DNA of 64,000 nt from Oxyruncus cristatus (GCA_013399855.1 VXAY01002204.1:496001-560000), one strand, 5' to 3'. Positions 1 through 13,294 are shown, counted from the first letter of the stretch. Notes: generated from the letters alone by a model not told the origin. Made by a program: numbers and translations.

Positions 1-215
1 AATCCCCTTTCTAATGCAGCCCAGGGTGCTTCTGGCCTCTTTTGCAGCAAGAACAGATTGCTGGCTTGTGTTCAACTTGGTCTCCACCAGGACCTCAAGC
101 TCATTACTGTCACACTGCTCTTCAGCCCTTTGGCCCCCAGCCTGCACTGGTGCCAGGGCTTATTACTCCCTGTGTGGAAAACCTGGAATTTCCTCTTGTT
201 GAGGAGATTCCCAAT
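1..215 (-). mobile_element. CR1 LINE fragment (RT C-terminal coding part), truncated by window edge
   Basis: Read on the minus strand this segment translates to degenerate CR1 open reading frame 2 just after the catalytic motif. One frame gives LNKRKFQVFHTGSN (about 203 down to 160), which corresponds to the family's 'FNK-KC-VLH-G-N' block. A second frame gives ELEVLVETKLN followed by a TSQQ-AAKEA-like stretch and LGCIRK (about 105 down to 10), the family's 'DLGVLVD-KLN-SQQ' block. At least one frameshift therefore separates the two blocks, so the copy is dead. The 3' end lies outside the window to the left. The upper boundary near 215 is where similarity fades and is approximate. Confidence 0.8.
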
Positions 216-1694
216 TTACTTTTTTTCATTTGTGGGAGGGTTTCAAGCTCAGACCAAGCCCTGAGCAGACTGATCTGACCACAGAGCTGCTTTGGTCAGG
301 CAGCTGGACTACAGATCTCCTCATGCACCTTCCTGCCTGAGTTATCCTGTGGTTCAAATGAGACATGTTTTCTAATCGTGTGGGTTATGGTCAGTGGTGC
401 AATTCATGACATAGCTTAGTTTTCTGAGCACAAGTGTTGACTTGAAAACAGAGAAACATCTATGGAAAAAGAACAAGTCATGCTAGTGGTATGCACTCTC
501 CATTTACTGCAGAATTCACATGTGACTTTGGCCAATAATAATTTCAAGAAATGAACTTTCAGTATAGTGTGCTTCCTCTCTTGTTCGCTCTGTTATTTTT
601 CTTAACTTAATCTTTGTTGCTAATATAGTTTCCTGTAGCTTAAAGAAAAAATGGTGTCAATAAGGGTATCTAAAACTATATTTCACCAGTTTCACACATT
701 TGGCCTTACTACAGTAGATTAATAATTCTGCATAACTCTTCCTAAAATATGGGATTTGTATTGAGATATATTACTCCTGGCCTTGGGGATTTTTTCCCCC
801 TATTTGTACCATGTCTCTAGAGAAGTGTTCATTACACTGAGAAGAGCTGATGTAAACCATAATTTTTCACTCCAGAAAATAGATGGTACAGTGCTTACTG
901 TGCTACTGTAAGATTTACAAGACTTCAACTCTCTTCACTACTACATGTGCAACTTAAGTGACATGTCTCCTCTGTTGCTTGGTTTCCTATTTGTAGGACT
1001 GATATAGTCCCAGTTTTATGTCCTTCAGGATTGATGGGAACAGAACGATGTCACGGTAAAGAAAACCATTTCAGTACCTAAGGAGGAAAAATGCAAAACC
1101 CTTGAATTTTTGTACTGTCATCCATAACAAATCTAGTGCCAGCTGAAATTCCAACAGCAAATAATATAAGTGTTTTTATAACATTTGCAGGTGAAGTATA
1201 TGTTGTTAAGGGAGTTTTCCATTTCACTTATAATTTACTGTGCTAAGTAATTAGAATGGTCAGTATAAAAATATTGATACCAGCTCCTTCATGAGGTCAC
1301 ATGAAAGACTACTGTAGAAAGCACTGACTCTTTTCCAGACACGTGGAAGACAGAGTTCATAAAAAAAAAACACATTGCTGTTCCGAAAGCAAGTTATCAG
1401 CAAAGACATTTTATTCCCTAAAACCTTACTCATGTTCCTTTATGAGTCATTATTTTAGAACTGCATATTTCTAGTTTAAAAAGCTCAGTTGCCTGGTTTG
1501 CATGATATAAGGAGTAACCATAAGCATGAAATCCCCTTTGACTGACTGAAAAGTTTGAAGAAGTGCAACTAGATCTATTCAGCTGGGACTGGTGTTACAT
1601 CTGCTTTGTGTGAAAATTGTTTCCTTTTAACAGTTGGTTTTAACGAGTTAGAGCTTCTCACTTCAACTACTGGGGTTTTATTGTACTTTCAGTT

Positions 1695-1720
1695 GGGGGG
1701 GGTGGGTGTGGAGGGGTGGG
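1695..1720 (+). other. G-quadruplex-type tract
   Basis: Four plus-strand G runs of 8, 3, 4 and 3 bases are separated by loops of 1, 6 and 1 bases. This satisfies the usual G3+N1-7 pattern. It stands alone in AT-rich DNA, with no gene nearby to suggest a regulatory role. Confidence 0.6.
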
Positions 1721-2813
1721 CTGTGATCCTTTGTCACCTTATGGTATTCTGCAGTTATTTTTTTTTTCCTTTAAAACAAATATAAGTGGTCGCATCTGTG
1801 TTGTGAATATTATTATGTATGTACAGGCAGTACTTATAAAAGTATTTATTTACCCATCTACACAGTTATTAAACCAAGCAAGTTTTAAACCAGTAGAAAT
1901 TATATTTAAATATGTAAGATTTTTTTTACCCATCATAATATGTGAATAGCAATCCCTCTTAAGACTTAAATGTAGCCATGGAACAATTAACAACCAAAAT
2001 GATGTCAGAATGAACTCCCTTTTCACTTCTTTGCTTGCATGATATATTTAATTTTCATATTGAGGGAAAAATCACATAGGAAACAAAAAATGGTTTGTCT
2101 CACCCTAAACTGTAGCTTGCAAGCAGCTACAGTAATGTGACTGAAGAGCAGGGAAAGTGCAAATTATGGAAACTTTTAAGTTAAGAACTGCTATGGTGTG
2201 GGTCACCAAAAAAATACAAATCTAGTGAATGGCCACAGGAAGAAAAAAATAATCATAGTTGTTTACAGTACAAAGTCAAGGGAAATAATCATTGCAGCAG
2301 TTGCACACACTGAAATCACAAAGAAAGATTTACTTTTGGAATAGTTCTCAGTCTGGTCTCGGGATCTTGGTGACCATTAGCAGTTAGATTGAATTAAGAA
2401 GGAGCCTTCTAGTCTAGTTTCTGAAAGCAAACTTAGTCACATGCTCTGAAATGACTTGTGATATCAAGGAAAACAGTGGTATCCCAAGGCCAACTGGGAG
2501 ATTCGCTTGAAAATTACACTCATAACCCTAACTTGAAATGCTGAATTAGGCAGACCTATAGTCTTCCTAATTTTTTAATCCTAGAATGATGCTTGAAAGG
2601 ATTATTTCTATAAAACTAATCATCCCTTCTAGAAGCTTCTGTCCTGAAACATTTTGTTGTCAATCTGCCTTCTTGAGAAAGAAGTCTCCAAGAAATAAAT
2701 TTTAATGTGTTTTTCTGAATTTTGAGAATGTTCTCCTTTGATGCAGCTTAATAGCTAGAGTTATTAGAGTTCCTTTACAATCTTTCAAATACTATAAGCC
2801 AAGCCCAATGTTT

Positions 2814-2828
2814 AAAAAAAAAAAAAAA
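2814..2828. repeat. A15 homopolymer
   Basis: Uninterrupted run of 15 A on the plus strand. No recognisable retroposed body lies upstream of it. Confidence 0.9.
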
Positions 2829-3017
2829 CAGTTCAGAGGGGAGCTTAAAGATGCCCAAGTAAGTATGTTGTCTACTGAAGGCATTGATTACTCCAGAGTT
2901 CAGGTTAAAAACAGTGGTAGCTTTATTTTTAACCCTTATTTTAGCAAAAGAATTTGCATTGTGACTTTGTGTGAATAAGGGCAGCATGAATCTATTTTCT
3001 TCACCAGTACAATTTCC

Positions 3018-3032
3018 TTTTTTTTTTTTTTT
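3018..3032. repeat. T15 homopolymer
   Basis: Uninterrupted run of 15 T on the plus strand, about 190 bases from the A15 run. No element body is recognised between them. Confidence 0.9.
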
Positions 3033-3201
3033 CCTGAGATGTGATTTAAACTTATGGAAGGAGTTAAACAGGGAAAAATGTAGGGGATTTTTTCTTTGGT
3101 TCATGCCTAATTTTTGTATGCTTGATTAGTTGGTTAGTTTTGGTGAGTATGGTTTTTATTCAGCATATTAATTCCCGATAAATTATAAGATATATGATAG
3201 A

Positions 3202-3960
3202 AATCATAAAATGGTTTAGTTTGTAAGGGACCTTAAAAATCATTTAGTTTCAACACTCCTGACATGGGCAGCTACACCATCCACTTGACCATTTTGCTGA
3301 GAGCTCCAAGCAAACTCGCCTTGAACACTTCCAGGGATGGAACATCCGCATCTTCTCTGGGGAACCTATTCCAGTGCCTCACCACCCTGGCAGTAAAGAA
3401 TCTCTCTTAGTATCTAATTTAAATCTACACTCAGTTTACACAAGTTACCCCTCATCCTAATGCTACATGGTCTTGTAAAAAATACCCTCTCCAGCTTTGT
3501 TTTCAGCCCCCTTTAGGTACTGGAAGGCTGGTGTAAGGTCTCCCTGGAGCCTTCTCCAGGCTGAACAGCCCAAAGTCTCTCAGCCTGTCTTCACAGAAGA
3601 GGTGCTCTGTCCCTCTAAACATCTTCGTAGCTCTCCTTTGGACCTACTCCAACAAATCCATTTCCTTCTTATGTTGGGGGCCCCAGAGCTGGGCACAATA
3701 CTCCAGATGGGGTGTCACAAGAACAGAGTGGCAGAATCACCTCCCCTGCCCTGCTGGCCATGCTGCTTTTGATGCAGCCCGAAACACAGTTGGCTTTTGG
3801 GCTGCAAGTGCACAATGCCGGCTCATGTTGATCTTCTCATCAATCAACATCCCGAAGTCCTTCTCCGTAGGGTTACTCTCAGTCCATTCTTAACCCAGCC
3901 TATATTTGTCCTTGTATTTGTGCAATATCTTCGCAGTATGTTTTCCAGTCCTTCTCTAGG
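3202..3960 (-). mobile_element. CR1 LINE, 5'-truncated 3' part
   Basis: The segment is the reverse complement of a CR1 3' region. The low-coordinate end (AATCATAAAATGGTTTAG, then GGGACC) is a decayed copy of the CR1 3' terminus. Blocks typical of the family follow, including CTGGAGCCTTCTCCAGGCTG at 3546-3565 (CAGCCTGGAGAAGGCTCCAG on the element strand), GGGCCCCAGAGCTGGGCAC and ACTCCAGATG near 3700. Homology can be followed to about 3960, where the element is 5'-truncated, as most CR1 copies are. The tail octamers are no longer intact, so this is an old copy. The plus-strand reading frame across it (3497-3772) is antisense and not a gene. Confidence 0.92.
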
Positions 3961-6604
3961 AAAGTAGTTGTCAATCTACAACTCCTGTAAAATTACAGTA
4001 AAATACTTGGCTACAACTGCTCATGTATTTAGAAAAGGAAGGTTTGACTTGTTACATGTAGGCCTCTCTATAATAAACTATATTATTTGCACTCCTAGTC
4101 AAGGACAGTTCACTACTTCATTTGCAACGTGATTACAATGAAACCAAAGATGAAGGCAACATGTTAATTGTTAGGTTGTGTGGGCTAAATCAGCTACTAA
4201 TAATCAGCAAATGTTATTTTTTCCCAATTATTAATACACTCAAATCTGACTGACATTGTATATAAACAATTTTAGGAATTTTTAGTGGACCAGGAAATCC
4301 TCTAAATACACCTTGAAGAATTTCTTATAATTGTTCAACACCTGAGAGGGAGTTTCATAGACACAAATTTTGAATCTCATTCTAACTCCTATGTTTGTGA
4401 CATGGACCCACTTTTACTTCCAGTTTTCTGAGGTAACAGACCTTGTTAATGATTTCCAGCGAAGTGGTGGACTCACACTGAAAAAAATAATATTTCCATC
4501 TCAAGTTGTTCAAAGTATTTGTTTATTTTAAAACATACCAAATGATCATTTTTTTCCTTCTCTCTGACTTCTTCTCCATGTGGTAAAGCAATTTTATTGC
4601 TGCTGGCAAATGCAGCATATCTAGTAGGGCTCACAGGGATAGTTCTGCCAAAGATGAAACTGGAATTAACTTCAGATCAGCTTATACCTTATGCAATGGC
4701 ATCATATTTAGAAATCAGGTATCATTTTCAGTATAAAGAAATCAATTGGATTACAAATTTTCCCATGATCCTGTTCAGTCAAGTGTAAAAGTTGATTTTT
4801 TATATTCATTATAACATACGGTTGGAAGTGTCACATATGGTTGGAAGTGTCAGCCAAAAGTCAAATGTCCTTTATTCCCTCACCTCAGATCCCAGTTTTT
4901 CTGATATTTTAATTATTTTCTAGTCTCCCATTGTGCTGTTGAAATATTTCTACTTGGATTTTCATATGCACATAAATTTATCTATGTACAAAATATAATT
5001 TAATAAATTGTTAACATACAGATTCAAAAATTGGCTTTGAAGTAAGGAACAAACCTGCAGATGTGAATTTTTCATATATGCATCGGGAGCTGTCAGTGTT
5101 TATTTTAATCTAATTTACTCCATAACAGAGAGTTTACAAATACTTTTAAACATCAAACAGATAAAGCCTTAAAAGCAGTTGTATGGAATGAGTAAAAATA
5201 ATCCTTATGCACTGCCATTGTCCTGAATATAATAACAGATTCAGATCCTGCAGGTGTTTTATTCAATATACACGAGTTACCCTGCCTGAGGTGGTATGTA
5301 CCATCTGTGAAATATACTGCTTGGTGAAAAGGAGTTGATCAATCAACAGTGTTAGTATTTAAAACTAATATTTTCTAAATTTTTAAGGGTGATCTGTTGT
5401 ATAATTATTATTAGAGTGATTGTAAATTGTGCACAACTATATCATGACATATTTGAAAATGTAATCCACAACTTCCTTAAAAGTAGTCAGGCTGTACTTC
5501 GTATATTGAATAAAAGAGGAATTTGCCACAATATTTTCAAAACTCCTCATCAGTCTGGATCAACTTTTTGGCTGCATGCAAAGAAAGATTCTCTCACCAA
5601 AGAGTGTTCTAAATGAACTGTTACATTTGACTGTTTAAATCGCTGTGAAAGCCTTCTTTCAAACTTAGTAGGTTGTTTATGAACATGACAAGAAATGGAG
5701 CCTTTTATTCATAATTTTCTTTTTCTGTGCTCTCAGGAAAGCTTGTCAGATGATGAATAAAGAAAATAGATTGCATGCTTAGTGAAAGCAGGAGTGACAA
5801 AGGCTTGAAAAACATAAAAACACAACCCAATACAGCATATGGTATTTTCCTGTCTTCTGTATGAAAAAATTGCCATCTTTTACTTCTGTATGACAGGATG
5901 TTTAGAAAAGTGTTAACATAATTTTCAAGTTGTCCCATTCTGTCTTATGCACTAGTTCACATAAGGCAAAAACTGCTTTATTTTGGTCCTGGATATTTTT
6001 GGAGGGGTGTTTTTTTTTTAAACGGAGGTGTTGAAATGTCATGGCATTTTCTTCATAGGGAGTTCATTATTACCAGACTAAGGACAAGAGCTATAGCTGA
6101 GAAAACATTCACAATTCTGATTGAATTCTAACAGATTCTTTGTATCGCCTTTCCCTTGGGTTCATATTTTACATTTACTAGTAGCTGAGTGTGGTTTTCA
6201 TAGAAGATTTCAGCTAGATTGGTTTAGCTTTGGATGAATCTGGATTCAGACTTTTTATGAAAAATATTCACTATGAAATGTTCTACAACCTCAATTTGGT
6301 ACTCTGACTTGGTTTTTGAATGAGCCAAGAGCTGGCCAAGTGAAATATAGAACTCAGTGTTAAATGTTAAAGTCTTGAAATACATACTTTTTTGATTTTT
6401 AAATTTCCTTTGTACTCTTCTACATAACTACATTTCTAACCCCTTTATCGTTAGATTTCTAAGCCATAAGGTAGGAAGATCCCATTCCTGTCATAATGTG
6501 GACTGAGACTGTTGATTCTGCTCTCTCCAGCTCTCCTTCCCTCACTGCAGAAGCATTCTTCAGTGTGAAAAATTGTGTGGTTATTGCTTTTTCAGCTAAA
6601 TCTG
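3961..6604. other. AT-rich unique-looking DNA, no gene seen
   Basis: No exon or repeat family was recognised. A 19-base tandem duplication sits at 4814-4851. Open reading frames do not exceed 77 codons. Confidence 0.6.
4814..4851. repeat. 19-base tandem duplication
   Basis: ACATACGGTTGGAAGTGTC is followed directly by ACATATGGTTGGAAGTGTC. The two units differ at one base, indicating a fairly recent local duplication. Confidence 0.9.
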
Positions 6605-6790
6605 AATATCCACTCAGCCTCATCCTCATTGCTCACCCACCACATGATGTGTTTATCCAGCTCTGTGCTGGACATTTTGCCCAGAAGGATCTTTTAAGAA
6701 ACAGTATCGAAAACTCTACCGAAATCCAAAAAGATTACATCAACTGGCTCTATGGTTTTTGTTTTATGCCTTCCTGTTTGATTTTGTCTC
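6605..6790 (-). mobile_element. Ancient CR1-type RT remnant (motif A region)
   Basis: At the DNA level this looks like nothing, but the minus strand reads VDVIFLDFGRVFDT from about 6743 down to 6702. This matches the CR1-clade RT motif A block (D-V-x-x-LDF-x-K-x-FDT). The same frame continues through one stop codon into KILLGKMSSTELD and a WWVSNE stretch, matching the family's ILL-KL-HGLD and W-NWL positions. The motif A catalytic aspartate (LDF) is kept, while the adjacent SKA has drifted to GRV. Both ends are undefined. It could belong to an old avian CR1 or the related L3 lineage. Plus-strand frames here are antisense shadows. Confidence 0.75.
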
Positions 6791-7892
6791 CAAATTCTTA
6801 ATAATTAATCCTACCTCAATGCTTTCATGTAAGTAATTCTTCAGAAATTCTGCATCTGAAATCTTACATTGAAACCCTCCTTTAAATAAACTGGGATCTC
6901 AATAAAACTTTATTAAAAAAAGAAAAATAAATTAGCAATTAAAGATCTAATTCAGAAAAACATCTCGCTCACTTTGGCATGGGTTTAATCTATTGATCCT
7001 AGTGGAATTTAAGCATAGGATTTGAAGTTAAAAAGTTATGGGCCTAAACAAATAATTGCTTAATTGCTATAAAATGGTAAAATAATAATATACATTCAAG
7101 GATGCTAAAACAGAAAACATAGGAAACAAAACAGCTACTTACTAAACTGTTCTGCCTTGCTCAAGACACAAATAAAAAAACCCTAAACAGCTAAGATTTA
7201 CGTGGGTATTTTTTGTGGGTATTTTTTTCTCTTTCACAGCAACAGGTTATAGGAATATGATAAAGGAGATGAAAAAAAGGTGTAAAAATATGTGAATTTC
7301 ACTCCAAGTTGACCTAACTTTAAGCACAAGATCCACAGTCAATTTGAATTTTCAGTACAAACTCAGACACATTTAAAGGCAAAATTTTGAATCAGACCAG
7401 GATCTGTTTTTTGGTTGCTTTTTTTTCACCAAAATGTAAAATATGCTGATTTTGGACAGACAAGATCTGTTTATGGAACATCAGATGGTCAGAACGTAAA
7501 CTGCAACCAGATTTTTTGATGAAGAAGTCTTTCCATCGAGACACAGCGTATAGCTATGATACCACATACCATTTTTTTTTCCGAGGGAAAAACCTTCACA
7601 AATATTTGCAGCTTTATAAGTAATATTTGTAATTGCACATCAGCTCCAGAACATCACAGGAAAATACAGACAGCAGCAGTGCTTTTGAATTATCAGAGTG
7701 CCTGAAAGGTCGTGGCATTATTACTAGATTAATTTACTAGGGCTGAAACCAAGTATTATGGCACCCTAGGCCCATACCTTGTCAAATTTGCCCTACTTCT
7801 TGAACTTGTCTTAAGGAACAAAAATAGTCACACCAGTCCTATTAGGTATTAGTAATTTTATTTACCTACATGTTGAGATGTGAACCAGCATC

Positions 7893-7942
7893 TCTCCTAC
7901 CTGCCTAGCAGGGTGGAGATCTCCTGCCTAGCAGGTAGGAGA
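7893..7942. repeat. Two-step inverted repeat (hairpin)
   Basis: TCTCCTACCTGC at 7893-7904 pairs perfectly with GCAGGTAGGAGA at 7931-7942. After a symmetric 3x3 internal mismatch, GCAGG (7908-7912) pairs with CCTGC (7923-7927), leaving a 10-base loop. The 13-mer CCTGCCTAGCAGG also occurs twice as a direct repeat (7900-7912 and 7923-7935). The structure is more GC-rich than its surroundings. Function unknown. Confidence 0.7.
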
Positions 7943-10900
7943 TCAGACAGCAGATGGCTGCAAATGTAAGGATAAACTTACAAATTTCTTTTCTGTGGAT
8001 AAATGTCACTTATTCAAGCATATAAACTCTAGAATTCAATATCAAATGGTGGCTGGGCACGTAGCTGATGCTCCTGACATGTCAGATATTTGATGTCTCT
8101 CGTTATATAATCCATACCTGCTGCAACAGCAAGTTTGTCCATATGTCGTATTTTACAACTCATTTTGCTTTTACGGCCCCTGGGACTATTAAACAAACAT
8201 AGAGAACAGGGAAAACTTTCTGGCTGGTTCATGCAAAGTCTTCAGACACTTCTAAGGTTCCTTCACAGCCCATCTCACTTTACAGCAGCTATGGATGGAA
8301 AACAGCAACCCCTCTATAAACTCAACTGTAAGTAATGACCTCCATATGCTTAAATAGCTTGAGGAATATTAGCTCATTAGTGAAGATACCTAAGTAGTGT
8401 GGTATGTGCAATACTTATATTCAAGTGAATTCTTACCAGAAAACTATACCATGTTTCAAGTAACACTGTTATATTCTATACCATTAACAGAACAAAATGC
8501 CCTTTAAACTATGATATGTGTTCAAGCTTTCACTTGATTAGTTAAGGGAAATATTTGTTCCTGGCCCATTGTCAACTGTGTGATTGTATATCAATGATGA
8601 TAAGAAACTTTCACTGAAGTAAAGCTTTTGCCTGCTTAAAGATTACATCATTTTGTGATACAGTAAGTGCCTGTAGCTCCTGTTACAAGCAACATGAGTT
8701 TCTTTGCTGTCAGCAAGCATTACTCTTAATTATATGTCCCATCAGAAATCAAAAGTTACAATTTATAAAAATGGTAACATATAAAATAATAATTCTGAGT
8801 ACTCAGTGATTTAATGTAGGGTTTTTTGCTTAGTTTGTTTGGGTGATCAAGGGAATAAGGGCAACACATCTACAGAGACCATAGTGACTGTACTATTCAT
8901 CTTGAAAATGTAAGAGCTTGAGCTAGTCCAGAGCTGTCATTCTGAAGTTCAGTATAAATCTGGAAACTGAGTCTATTTTTGCAGATTTCATTCTGGAATA
9001 TGGATCCAGCTAAAAGGGGTGTTGCTGTTGTTTGGTTTAGCTTTGATTCTTTACTTAACCATAATCAGATGTGATATATTGTGGTAATACGCAGATGATG
9101 CAGTCTCAGATGATTTGATTACTGTGGTGTAGATGTACACTCCAGGAGAAAACCATTCAGTGATATTCCATGGAAACATTCAGTGATGTTGAATGTAAAT
9201 TTGAGGAGTGATTTAAAAAGAGAAAGACTTCTTCCTTTAAAATTGCTTTTATCTAATCTCAACAAATATTTTTGAACATCTTGATTTTCGCACCCTGACC
9301 TGCCCTATGTGTCTATCATATACACCCTTTGATTATCTGAGTTATCACTTCAAAGCCAAGGAATCTATCAAAGGCCTGCATGAATTTACCAACCTCTAGC
9401 ATATAAGCATCCAATACAATTTCAGTACAAAATACATAATACCTGGTTTAAAACCAAAATGACAGATTTACATAACGTGTGAATATCTAGCCAACTATCA
9501 AGTTCATAATTTGGATTTATATTCTTTAATTCCACTCCCCTCTCAATTTTCTCCCTTTTGTCTTTTAATCGTGTTACCTGGTTCTCAGCTAAGAATTTTC
9601 TGTTCCTTCATGTCTTCAGACAATCAGAGAAGTTCAGCTGAAGACCGTGGTTGGTAGAACATTACAACTTAGCCATGTAATTATTCCTTAAATAGATCCG
9701 TAACAGGATATTTGATCCTACAAAGGTAGTATTAGCACTAGTACTATTCACTGTGTTCAAAAGAACATGTTGGACTCTGCTTTCCAAAATAATATCAAAA
9801 AAAGGTAAAATTGTTTAATATTAAAAAGCAAGCAAACAAAAAAAAAGCCTGCACATTGAAAACAAGGCTCTGAATCACATCCATCTCTCTGACTATCCTA
9901 AGAGATTTTATCCCCAGTGATGTCTATAAATATAACTTATTATATTTTCCACTGTTAACTTTTCGCATTCTTAGTATTTGATGAAGTTGAACATATGCTT
10001 CTCTAATAAGAGTAAGAGAGGAACAGAAGGTTACATAACAGAATGAAATAATGTAGAACTGGCAGAGGGTTTCTTTATGTAGAGTGATGAAAATTTTGGA
10101 ATAAAATATGGTATATCACATGTGATGATTAGGGATACCTTCATAATCAGTTAGACGGAAAGAAGTTGTCTGTTCACCGAAAAAATATAATTAAAATCAG
10201 TCCCTAATTTCTTTGGGGAGAAGGTGGGGAAGGTCTCTTGAATTAATATATGGAAGGAGTAGGCCCAATGAGGTTCTCATTTGGTTATTATTTTCAAAAC
10301 TTTGTCATATGTTTTTCTAAAAAATAACCAGTGAAGTCAGCGTGAGCCAGGAAACATTTCAAATACCTTTAATAAAGCACTAGTCAGTAAGGCCAGTGAC
10401 ATGAGCTCCTAAATGACAGTTGTCTTGTTGCTGTCACACAAGATGTGGGGTTTGTTATCCGCTACATAAACCACCAACACTGTATTTCTTATTTAGGTTT
10501 CTTAATGCAGAAAGAGCCTAATAAAACCAGTGATTACAAATGGCTATATAAACCTTACCTTCTGCTCATTACTCCAGGGGGATTTTCACCGGGATTTTCA
10601 GGCTGATGACTGAAAAGTAAGTCACATGTGCTTTTAAAAGAGCTGATATCTAACTTGAAGGTGAACTCTAATCTGACTATAATCCTTGCAAGAAAGCAAA
10701 ACTCCCGAGGGACAGAAAAAACAAGCGAATTGAAAACTTTGCTATGATACTGCGTATGAATGCGTAGTATTAGAACTGGAGCTACTACCACTTAATAATT
10801 ACTGAATATATTAGTCCATCACAGGTTCAAAGTTTCGTCCCTAGAAACTGGAATAATCACAACTAAAAAGCTGTATTCTGTTTCTTATGTAGAGCTTCTG

Positions 10901-13043
10901 TTTCAGGGGAGGCAGTCTGTATCAGAGAGGATGTTCAGACTTTCAGACTAAGACAAAAAGACAGAACAGTGGACATTTAAATTAACAAATAAATCCAAAT
11001 TTCATTCTTGGACAAAGGGAAAGCACTACAGCTTTAGATATCAGTGTACCTTTATATAAATATATACTAATATATGTCACAAAAGAGATATGGATGGGAA
11101 TAGACATACATGCTAATAATCTCAAAATCATTATTTTGGGGGCAGTCCAAGTAGAAAGTGTAGAATAGCAACATCCTCTCTCAGATGTCCTTGCCTTCCT
11201 CTGAAGCTGCATTGCAGAATTAATTGAGAACCCTTAAAATAAACAGAATTGTACTTTCTTATTAGAGGATCCAATTTGGCTTTCAAGTTAATAGGCTGAT
11301 ATTCTCTGTCTCCTGACAGGAATAGTGTCTTGACAATGAGACCACCTCCTTTTAGAATATAGTCTTTTGTAAACATAGAAGAGGATGTTACATTCTGGGT
11401 AATTTTGGAACATTTATTGATTTTACCTCTGACTTGTTACTCTTGCACCTTGAGTACTAAACTCAAGGAATTTAAGCACCTCAGTACTAAAACTACAATA
11501 TAAATCTCTAAATACATAGTCTTCACTCTTTAGAACTAATTTTGATTTTTTTTTACTTGTATGTGACAGCTCAGTATTTTGATCAAATCCTTCACTATTG
11601 ACATTGACCTTTATTGCAACCCATTTTACTTTCATTAGGTTTTATATACTATATTTTAACAGATATAAGGGAAAAGATTAAAAATCAGTCAGACCTGAAC
11701 CATTATCTTGCAACATCTCATCTGGAATTCCATAATGAGAAAACTGCTATTGACAATCTGTTCTTTCTGCACTGCTGCATTATAAAGTCTTGTCACCCAC
11801 ACAGTTCACTTACCATAATCTTCCATATGAGTTCAAATTCCATTCACATCTAATTGAAATAACAGGTATAACATTTCTGAGAAATATGGTACTTCAAGCT
11901 GTCTGATATGCCATTTCTGGAAACAAACTTTTTTTTTTTTTTAATAGAAAATCAGCTGTATGGCTCTCTCATTCAAAACAATTTCAAAAGTCCCTGAATC
12001 CCAACAAAAAATCCTTACATAAAAATGCATAAAATTACTAGAGATGTAACACCAACATTGACAAATAATCTAAGCCATTGTCATTACAAGCTGTCTTCTG
12101 AAGGTAAAACTTATTATTAAATATTAAAGAGAGAGAAAGTGGTTATGTTTTTAGAGTATGCTAAAAATCTGCATGAACTTTGAAAAATGAAAAGAATTTT
12201 CTTTTTAAAAAAAAATTAATAATGCTGATGAACAGGAAAAGCAGAAACATATTGTGCACCTGTTAAGGATAGGTACATTGCACTAAACATCAGCCAGACA
12301 CTTCTGAATAGTTGGAAAGTATATTTGGAGTTGTGAGAAGCAGGTAACTCAGCTGGCTGCATTAGAAATGTAAATTTGTAGCTTTTTTTTCTCTATTATC
12401 TTTTTATCTTTCCCCTGTTTGTGCTTCTTAGACTTTCCTTGGGTTGAGCCTCTGGTTACTGGTACTATTACTGGATGTGATTTGTTGAAGACCACAGGAG
12501 ACTGGTAGGATTGCCTGCTCTTTCCTCTGCTACAGCTGAGGTCATCAGACTTCTTCAGGTTATCCCTTTATTGAGCCAAATGGTTTGCATTTGACAAAAG
12601 AATCTTGGATAAATTTCTAGGACAGTCTATATGAATGTGAAAGAATGCTCTACCGTGCTCTTCGGTTCAGCACAGCATTTGCTGATCTGTTGTCTCTGTA
12701 GTAGAGCCATGGTGGATCTATTTCACCTCTCACTGCCAGTTTCACCATGAGTGAACCTCTTGATGCAGGTGAGATTCTACAGTAAGAGCAGTACGCTTCA
12801 TGGGTGCAAATTGTCTCAGAGAGGTGCCATTCTCTTCCATTTTTACTGTTGTCGTTTGTAATTTTTAAAAATCCTTTTGCGTTTAAAATCAAATTTCATC
12901 ACTGAAGGACTTCATGTAAGTCTGTGACAATTTAGTCACAGACAGTGACAAACAGTCCTTTAATGAAGTGAAAGAATGGACTGCACTTCTGTTTTTTTCC
13001 ATTCTTGTTCAAAATTTTTATTAGCTGTCCTGTTGGTTTACAT

Positions 13044-13060
13044 AAAAAAAAAAAAAAAAA
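13044..13060. repeat. A17 homopolymer
   Basis: Uninterrupted run of 17 A followed by GAAAGGGAGAG. No retroposed body was recognised upstream. Confidence 0.9.
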
Positions 13061-13294
13061 GAAAGGGAGAGAAGGATTAATTTAATATCTAATTAAAGTA
13101 GATTAGTACATATTCATTCTAATAATAAAGGTGGATATCATCATACTGCATGAAATGAAACTTGCCCATTGTACTTTCCCTTTTTACTGTTGGTTTGTTT
13201 GTTTGCTTGGGTTTTTATTATTTTAGACTTGGATTTGTTTTATTTTGCTTCTTAATTATCTATTATACAGCATAACAGGACCCAAGTGAATGAT

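Larger units (their letters stand above)
216..3201. other. AT-rich unique-looking DNA, no gene seen
   Basis: No coding or repeat family was recognised. The stretch holds a G-rich tract at 1695-1720 and homopolymers at 2814-2828 (A) and 3018-3032 (T). Open reading frames are short and contain low-complexity runs, as expected by chance. Confidence 0.6.
6791..13294. other. Long AT-rich stretch, no gene seen
   Basis: About 6.5 kb without a recognised exon or repeat family. It contains the imperfect hairpin at 7893-7942, duplicated 13-mers near 7203-7229 (GTGGGTATTTTTT twice) and an A17 run at 13044-13060. Open reading frames are at most about 80 codons and show no known domain. Confidence 0.55.

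Noticed and set aside
3497..3772. Plus-strand 91-codon frame
   Set aside because: It is antisense to a minus-strand CR1 3' end.
6496..6801. Plus-strand 101-codon frame
   Set aside because: It is antisense to the ancient CR1 RT remnant, whose motif reads on the minus strand.
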